A stretch of DNA of 64,000 nt from Rosa chinensis (taxonomy: Eukaryota; Streptophyta; Magnoliopsida; Rosales; Rosaceae), in contig NC_037092.1 of the NCBI RefSeq assembly GCF_002994745.2, positions 779,501-843,500 of the forward strand. The letters run 5' to 3'. The notes under the pieces were generated by a model. It was not told where the DNA came from. It saw only the letters and a list, made by a program, of their open reading frames with translations, and ran no database searches. A program made the position numbers and the translations under genes. Of this stretch, positions 58,892 to 64,000 are shown piece by piece (the first letter of the stretch is position 1; each line of letters starts with the position of its first letter).

Positions 58892-59098
58892 TGTTAGTGT
58901 AAGTCATCATTCCCTATTAGGAATAGACTATAAGGGAATATATTATTGTAACTACTTACATTGTATATGTTGTGCAGTACAGTAGTACACAATAATTGTA
59001 GTACGTTGTAGTACGATTGTAATCTGTTTATATACACCGCAGAATGAGTGTAATAAGATATCAGAAAATTCATTCTATCTATCTTGTCTTATTTGACT
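58892..59098 (+). repeat. 3' LTR of the copia element
   Basis: 207 bases, aligning without gaps to 53652-53858. It follows the polypurine tract and is followed by TCAAG. Confidence 0.95.
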
Positions 59099-59099
59099 T

Positions 59100-59900
59100 C
59101 AAGTACTTCGTGTTTGCGTGGGTATATAGATACTATTAAGTTGAGTTGTTTTGTTTTCCACCTTTGGATGTAAATCTAAGGGTTGTTGAGGATAAATTCT
59201 TTTGTCAGCAACTGACCAGGTGAACACCACTAGCCTTGCCGTCTTAGGAACAGCTAGCCTTGTCGAAAAGACCCATGAAGATCCGACCACCAGGCCTCCC
59301 AGCAATTTCAACATCAAAGTAACCCTTGGTGGTCACTTCCTTCAGATCCTCCTTGGATTTCTTTGCCTCAATTAGAGCTAGGGCTCCGAAGAGGACCCGA
59401 GTACAGAGCAGTAATGACGTCGTTCTAGGCTTCTAGCCATCTCTTTGCTTTTCTCGTCGAGGCTGGTCCATAAGAGAAGATTCAATATTTTGATATGCAC
59501 ATGGATATTGGTTAATTTATTCTTATCTTACATGGAAAACTTTACTTAGGGGACGAAAGAAAATTATTTTAATAATAAATATTATTGATGGATTCCAACG
59601 CTAACCCGAACCTTAACTTTCCCTGGCAACCTATACTTCCAATCCCTATTAGCAAAGGCGCCTCCAACATCTTACAAAACTATGAGCCCCGTCCCATTCC
59701 CATTCGGATTTGGATACTTATAGGAGTGGTGTTCACCTGGTCAGTTGCTGACCAAAGAATTTATGCTCAACAACCCTTAGATTTACATCCAAAGGTGGAA
59801 AACAAAACAACTCAACTTAGATTCTGCCCTTGGATTTACATCCAACGGTGGTTGAGCATTATTTTCTTGGTCAATAACTGACCAGGTGAACATTTTCGCT
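59100..59900. repeat. Inverted repeats around the cyclophilin breakpoint
   Basis: Bases 59157-59231 (CCACCTTTGGATGTAAATCT onward to TGACCAGGTGAACACCACT) recur inverted at 59727-59806. A third, diverged copy in direct orientation lies at 59829-59895. The arms bracket the two cyclophilin halves and probably represent a small mobile element involved in the inversion. Confidence 0.65.
59231..59440 (-). pseudogene. Cyclophilin retrocopy, N-terminal half (inverted)
   Basis: Read on minus from the ATG at 59440-59438: a decayed signal peptide ([10 protein letters not shown]), then [16 protein letters not shown] and M-G-L-F, the N-terminus of an ER/secretory cyclophilin of the CYP20-1 type. It breaks off just after the segment corresponding to V-P-K-T-A. 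Frames are disrupted and there are no introns, as in a processed retrocopy. Confidence 0.8.
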
Positions 59901-60287
59901 CTTCGGCAAGGCTAGCTGTTCCTAAGACGGCAAAAAATTTCCGAGCTCTTTGCACGGTCTAGGGGAGAAAGGCATTGGAAATAGCAGAAAAGCTCTCCAT
60001 TTCAAGGGTAGCAAATTTCACAGGATTATTCCCAGCTTCATGCTTCAGGGAGGCGATTTCACTCTCGGTGATGGAAGAGGTGGAGAATCAATTATGGAGA
60101 AAAGTTTGCTGATGAGAATTTCAAGCTGAAGCATATTGAACCAGGATTTTGATATCTAGTTGGATGAAGGACATGTTGTATCTGGAAAGGTACTGTCTGG
60201 CATGGATGTGGTTTACAAGGTGGAAGTCAGAGTGGAACACCCAAGCGCAAAGTTGTAATTGTTGACAGCGGAGAACTTCCTCTCTAA
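59899..60287 (+). pseudogene. Cyclophilin retrocopy, C-terminal half
   Basis: In opposite orientation to the N-terminal half, it starts with an overlapping L-F-G-K-A segment and V-P-K-T-A, then reads [30 protein letters not shown] and, after an internal deletion that removes the N-G-S-Q-F-F-I active-site part, V-S-G-K-V-L-S-G-M-D-V-V-Y-K-V-E and a terminal G-E-L-P-L before a TAA at 60285. Frameshifts are frequent. Active cyclophilins are prolyl isomerases; this copy cannot be. Confidence 0.85.
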
Positions 60288-61570
60288 ATATTGTTCCTTA
60301 TGGAGTGATAATAACAGTAGCTGTTTCTAGTTCCCCTTTGTTTTCCTTGTGGTGAGAAACCTTGATGTGTTTTCATAGGGACCAATAGATGTCTGGACTT
60401 AAAATGGTTCAGTTGTGGTAGTTGTTGCTTCTCCAAAATCTGCAAGAGAGAAGCTTTTTTGAATCAGCACTTTGTCGATGTGAGACGCACACCAATTCTC
60501 ATGCCCACATATATATATGTCAGTAAACATACGAAAATTCATGTTTTCAAATAAATTCTCTCATACAATTCTAAGTTAATACACCGACACCGTAATTTCA
60601 TATTTGATAAGCAAATTTGGAAGACTAGGCAAATCTATCCTTTTGTTTATTTATTGTACAAGAGTAGAATTCAAATGCAAATGCTCGATCACTCTTGTAT
60701 ATGTTTGACATACATGCTGAAACCTTTAAGACCCTTTAAATTCAAATAGGACACTTTCATGCTCATATGAGAAGAATGAGTTCTAACATCACTCATTTTT
60801 TGTATGCACATATAAGAATGAGTTCTAACATCACTCATTTTTTGTATGCACATGTATGAGTTCTAACATTATGTATGATTTTCTACTAAATCGTAATTAA
60901 AAGAAAATATATGAAAAAAAATCATAATAAAAAATACCTCCAAAAATATATATTTTTACTCACTGTAAAACATTCACATGTCCATTATATAAACCTTCGC
61001 ATGAGATCAAATCATTTTTCAGACCCAAAGCAGACCACAACCCGCACATATTCCCTCCATCTCCTAAACCGAAAAATCCATCTTCAATCGAACAAAAAAA
61101 CCTCTAACAAAACTCTAAAACACCCTTCAAATTCCAAATGAATGGACAGTTCAACAACAAAAAACCATCTATTACCAAAATTATTTGATTACTTACCAAA
61201 CCATAATAAAAAGAAAAGATATTTTTTTTAAAAATGACAGTAAAAAAGAAAAACACTGCTTGATACAATTTTACCCACGGTAAAACATAACAATAGTAAC
61301 CCGATGAGGGAGAAAAAAACACATGGCCATTATATAGTCCTTCGCGCGGGATCAAACCATTTCTACACCCAGAGCAAATAACAAACCTCCGCCGGAATAT
61401 TCCCTCCGATCTCCTAAACCGGAAAGTCCATCTTCAATCGAACCAAAAAACCTCTAACAAAATTCTAAACGCCGTTCGAATACCGTCATATCATCTCAAT
61501 CTCTACTTGAATTTCTTCAATTCCTATAGCTCCGGTTTATAAAACCCTAGACCTAATCCTCAATCGGAAG
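60288..61570. promoter_or_regulatory. TFIIF alpha upstream region with a duplicated proximal promoter
   Basis: 60773-60870 holds a ~48-bp tandem repeat (GAATGAGTTCTAACATCACT). Bases ~60965-61135 and ~61270-61480 are a diverged tandem duplication that includes CCATTATATA, CTTCGC, ATTCCCTCC, ATCTCCTAAACCG and CCATCTTCAATCGAAC. The copy nearer the gene would be its own promoter and 5' UTR. A telo-box-like AAAACCCTAG sits at about 61541. Confidence 0.6.
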
Positions 61571-63445
61571 ATGTCGTCGGACTTGTTGCTAAAGCCGTCG
61601 TGCGGCGGATGCGGATCGACTTCTGATTTGTACGGAAGCAACTGTAAGCACATGACGTTGTGCTGTGCTTGCGGCAAAACCATGGCGGAGAACAAAGCCA
61701 AATGCTACGACTGCGGCGCCGTCGTCACTCGCTTGATTCGAGTTCGTCTCTCTCTCCCTCTCTATCTGTAATTGATTTTACATACACACATACTTGTTCG
61801 ATTTTCGGAGCAGAAGGTTTAGGTTTAGAGTTACTTGTTTCAATTTTTTGGAGCTGAAGGTTTGTAATGTGATTGTGTTGTTGTGATTGTGGTAGGAATA
61901 TAATGTGAGGGCAAGCACTGCCAGCGAGAAGAGCTACTTCATTGGTAGGTTTGTGACGGGGTTGCCCAACTTTTCGAAGAAGAAGAGTGCTGAAAATAAA
62001 TGGACTCTTCGCAAGGATCTTTCGGATCCGAGAAGGAGTAAAGATAAGGATGGACAAGATCAGAAGAAATATAAGGATGTTCGCCCGCCTACTGACGCCT
62101 CTCGGGTATTCAATTCAAACTTTGCCAGCTCTACTTGCTTTCTTTTTTTGGCATTTCGTAAGTTGCATTTGAAGATTGTGGTGCTGTGATTAGTAATGTT
62201 GATGCTAGTAACACCAATGATAGCAGCCTTTCGGTTTTTTTATTGCATTGTATTGTTGTTGCTTGCTGCGTTCAGCTTGTAGATTGTGATAGTTTCTGCT
62301 CTGGTTTCATTTTCCTTTTGAGATTAGTGCATTGTATGACTTAGTAGTTAGCACTAACTGTAGCTTAAATAGGGACACTAATATCATTTCCCTATTCTCT
62401 GAAGTTTTTGTGATTTTTTAAATGCTTTTATCCCATTTGGTTTTGCCGTTTCATGAGTGGCACTTGAAGATTTTCTTGGTGTGACTTACAATGACAATGA
62501 CAATGATGATGGGTGTAACACTAAAAGTAGCAGCATTGTGGTGTGTTTGTTGCATTGCATTGCACTGTTGTTATTTGCTGCTTTCAGATTTGTTGCTTGT
62601 CTATTGTGATAGCTTGTGCTCTGGTTTTGTATGACTTAGATTGTAGCTTAAATAGGGACACTAACATCATTCATACCTTATTGTCTGAAGTTCTTGTGAT
62701 TTCTTATGGTTTCTATCCCACTTTTTGACATTCAGTTTTTCATTAAATAGGAGAAGCACAGAAACAAACCATGGGTCTTGGAGGACGAAACTGGCCAGTC
62801 TCAGTACAATGGTCAACTCGAAGGTGCACAGTCAGCAATTTACTACCTATTAATGTTGCAAGGAAAGGAGTTTTCTGCTATTCCTGCTGGTTCGTGGTAT
62901 GTAGTGGCCTATTGTCTGATAGAATTGTTTTCAATTCGCTGCTCACATTTATTCTTCACAAGAAGGCGGTTTTTAAAATTTATTTTTCTCGTTATTCTGT
63001 TTGGAGAAAAGCTTTATGTAATTATCAATTGCGGCTGTGATTGATTTTTCCATTTACTTATCAACAAAGGTTGTTTACATAATGTCTCACAGGTTCAACT
63101 TTAACAAGGTTGCACAATATAAGCAGCTTACTCTAGAGGAAGCAGAAGAGAAGATGAACAATAGGAAAAAGACTCAAGATGGATATGAAAGATGGATGAT
63201 GAAATCTGGAACTAATGAACCTGGTCCACTTCGTGAGAAGGAAACTGGTGTGGCTGGTGGTAAGGGACGCAAAAAAATGACTGGTGATGATGATGAGGGA
63301 AATTTCTCTGATAAAGGGGAGGAAGATGAGGAAGAAGAGACAGCAAGGAAAAATAGACTTGGTCTCAACAAAAAAGCTGGTGATGACGAGGATGATGAAG
63401 GTGGAAATGAAGAAGATGACTTAGATGATGATAGCAGTGAGAAGG
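61571..63445 (+). CDS. Transcription initiation factor IIF subunit alpha (RAP74), 5' part
   Basis: Four exons are visible: 61571-61741, 61896-62105, 62751-62896 and 63093-63445, in phase (293 residues so far). The last has a GT donor at 63446 and the remaining exons lie beyond the window. The plant-specific N-terminal Cys-rich finger (C-G-G-C, then C-C-A-C and C-Y-D-C) is followed by the conserved RAP74 body: R-E-Y-N-V-R-A, Y-F-I-G-R-F-V-T-G-L-P-N-F, K-P-W-V-L-E-D-E-T-G-Q, A-I-P-A-G-S-W-F-N-F and T-L-E-E-A-E-E-K-M, then a long acidic region. TFIIF brings RNA polymerase II to promoters and supports early elongation in the nucleus. Identity is clear from the order of these blocks. Confidence 0.95.
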
Positions 63446-64000
63446 GTAAGCATATACCTTGTTCATACTTCTATTGTGGTTGTTATCATGTTTGTACTTT
63501 CATGGTTGTATCAATCAGATATCTGGACTATAATTTGGTTTTTCTTGCTAAACTCAGAACATTTGTGTTTTGTTACTATAGTTTGGTCAGAGGACCAAAG
63601 AAATATGATCCATTTATAGGGGGCTTGCCCTTTAACCTCTTTTCAGAATTTTTTTTTCCTTGTAAAATGCTAGGAGACAATACCTATCTCTGTCAGTAAA
63701 ATACGAGATTACTTCTTAATTCTAGTTCCCCCCCCCCCCCCCCCCCCTTTCTTATTTCCATGCTATAGTCATATCATGTATGAGGCATAAATGGTTACTA
63801 AGGAGCCTTAAATTATGGTGAAAATACGCAAACAGCTTGACCATATGATGCTTGTGCTAACTAATATCAGTGTCGTATGATTTCTAATCTTGTATGAAAT
63901 GTTCTAATTCTCTCCGGAAATCTTCTCTTAATTAGCACGAAAGGCGGCTAATGAAGTCCATTGATAATCATCTCTGCAATTTGTATGCACATAATTTTCA
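63446..64000 (+). other. Intron of TFIIF alpha, continuing past the window
   Basis: No further exon could be confirmed. It contains a run of 20 C at 63728-63747. Confidence 0.6.

Larger units (their letters stand above)
53652..59098 (+). mobile_element. Full-length but decayed Ty1/copia retrotransposon
   Basis: 5.4 kb with 207-bp LTRs, a primer binding site, a polypurine tract (GAGGGGGA before 58892) and the 5-bp target duplication TCAAG (53647-53651 and 59099-59103). Domains follow the copia order: gag, protease, integrase, reverse transcriptase, RNase H. I count 16 differences between the LTRs, about 8 per cent, so the insertion is not recent. Confidence 0.95.

Overview
The window is eukaryotic nuclear DNA from a flowering plant. 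Most genes have GT-AG introns, the intergenic DNA is AT-rich, and transposons of nearly every plant class are present. The proteins (V-ATPase subunit e, plant-type BAG with an IQ motif, wax-synthase-like MBOATs, F-box with an S-locus-like C-terminal domain) fit a eudicot. Rosaceae is possible but is only an inference.

Genes I could build exon by exon: an unidentified small, probably plastid-targeted protein (2056-3754), a Rho GDP-dissociation inhibitor (5161-7023), the tri-snRNP ubiquitin-protease-like splicing factor SAD1/USP39 (8643-12365), two intronless MBOAT wax-synthase-like acyltransferases (13350-14459 and 27980-29041), V-ATPase subunit e (30402-31600), a small secreted Cys-rich peptide (32349-32684), a BAG5-like co-chaperone (minus, 33434-34102), fumarylacetoacetase with 14 exons (minus, 34548-37937), an unidentified small protein (43977-44405), and the 5' part of the TFIIF alpha subunit (61571 to the right edge). 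An F-box gene (52240-53544, minus) and a cyclophilin retrocopy (59231-60287) are broken.

The gaps are filled with mobile DNA. 1-1896 is the 5' end of a minus-strand copia element. 14368-22907 and 23778-26257 are two copies of one segmental duplication that starts inside the last codons of the first MBOAT gene. The first copy has taken a Mutator-like element, a 3.5 kb LTR-type non-autonomous element, and a PIF/Harbinger element that itself carries a hAT; the second copy has a different inverted-repeat element. Each copy is the empty-site control for the other, so target-site duplications can be read directly. 38761-42489 is a nearly complete PIF/Harbinger element whose two genes each carry one nonsense codon. 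53652-59098 is a full-length but decayed copia element. Smaller elements include a 172-bp near-perfect palindromic MITE (51339-51510), a solo LTR related to the left-edge element, a 1.5 kb long-TIR element and a retroposon-like insertion with a 17-bp target duplication.

The housekeeping genes do not form a pathway. Their order is informative: fumarylacetoacetase, BAG5 and RhoGDI are, from memory, consecutive loci in Arabidopsis, and an MBOAT cluster near V-ATPase subunit e also occurs there. The window therefore looks like an ancestral gene neighbourhood opened by tandem duplication and transposon insertion. I found no new defence or biosynthetic system. The most unusual items are the duplication with its matched empty sites, the Cys-rich peptide, and the cyclophilin retrocopy split into opposite orientations.
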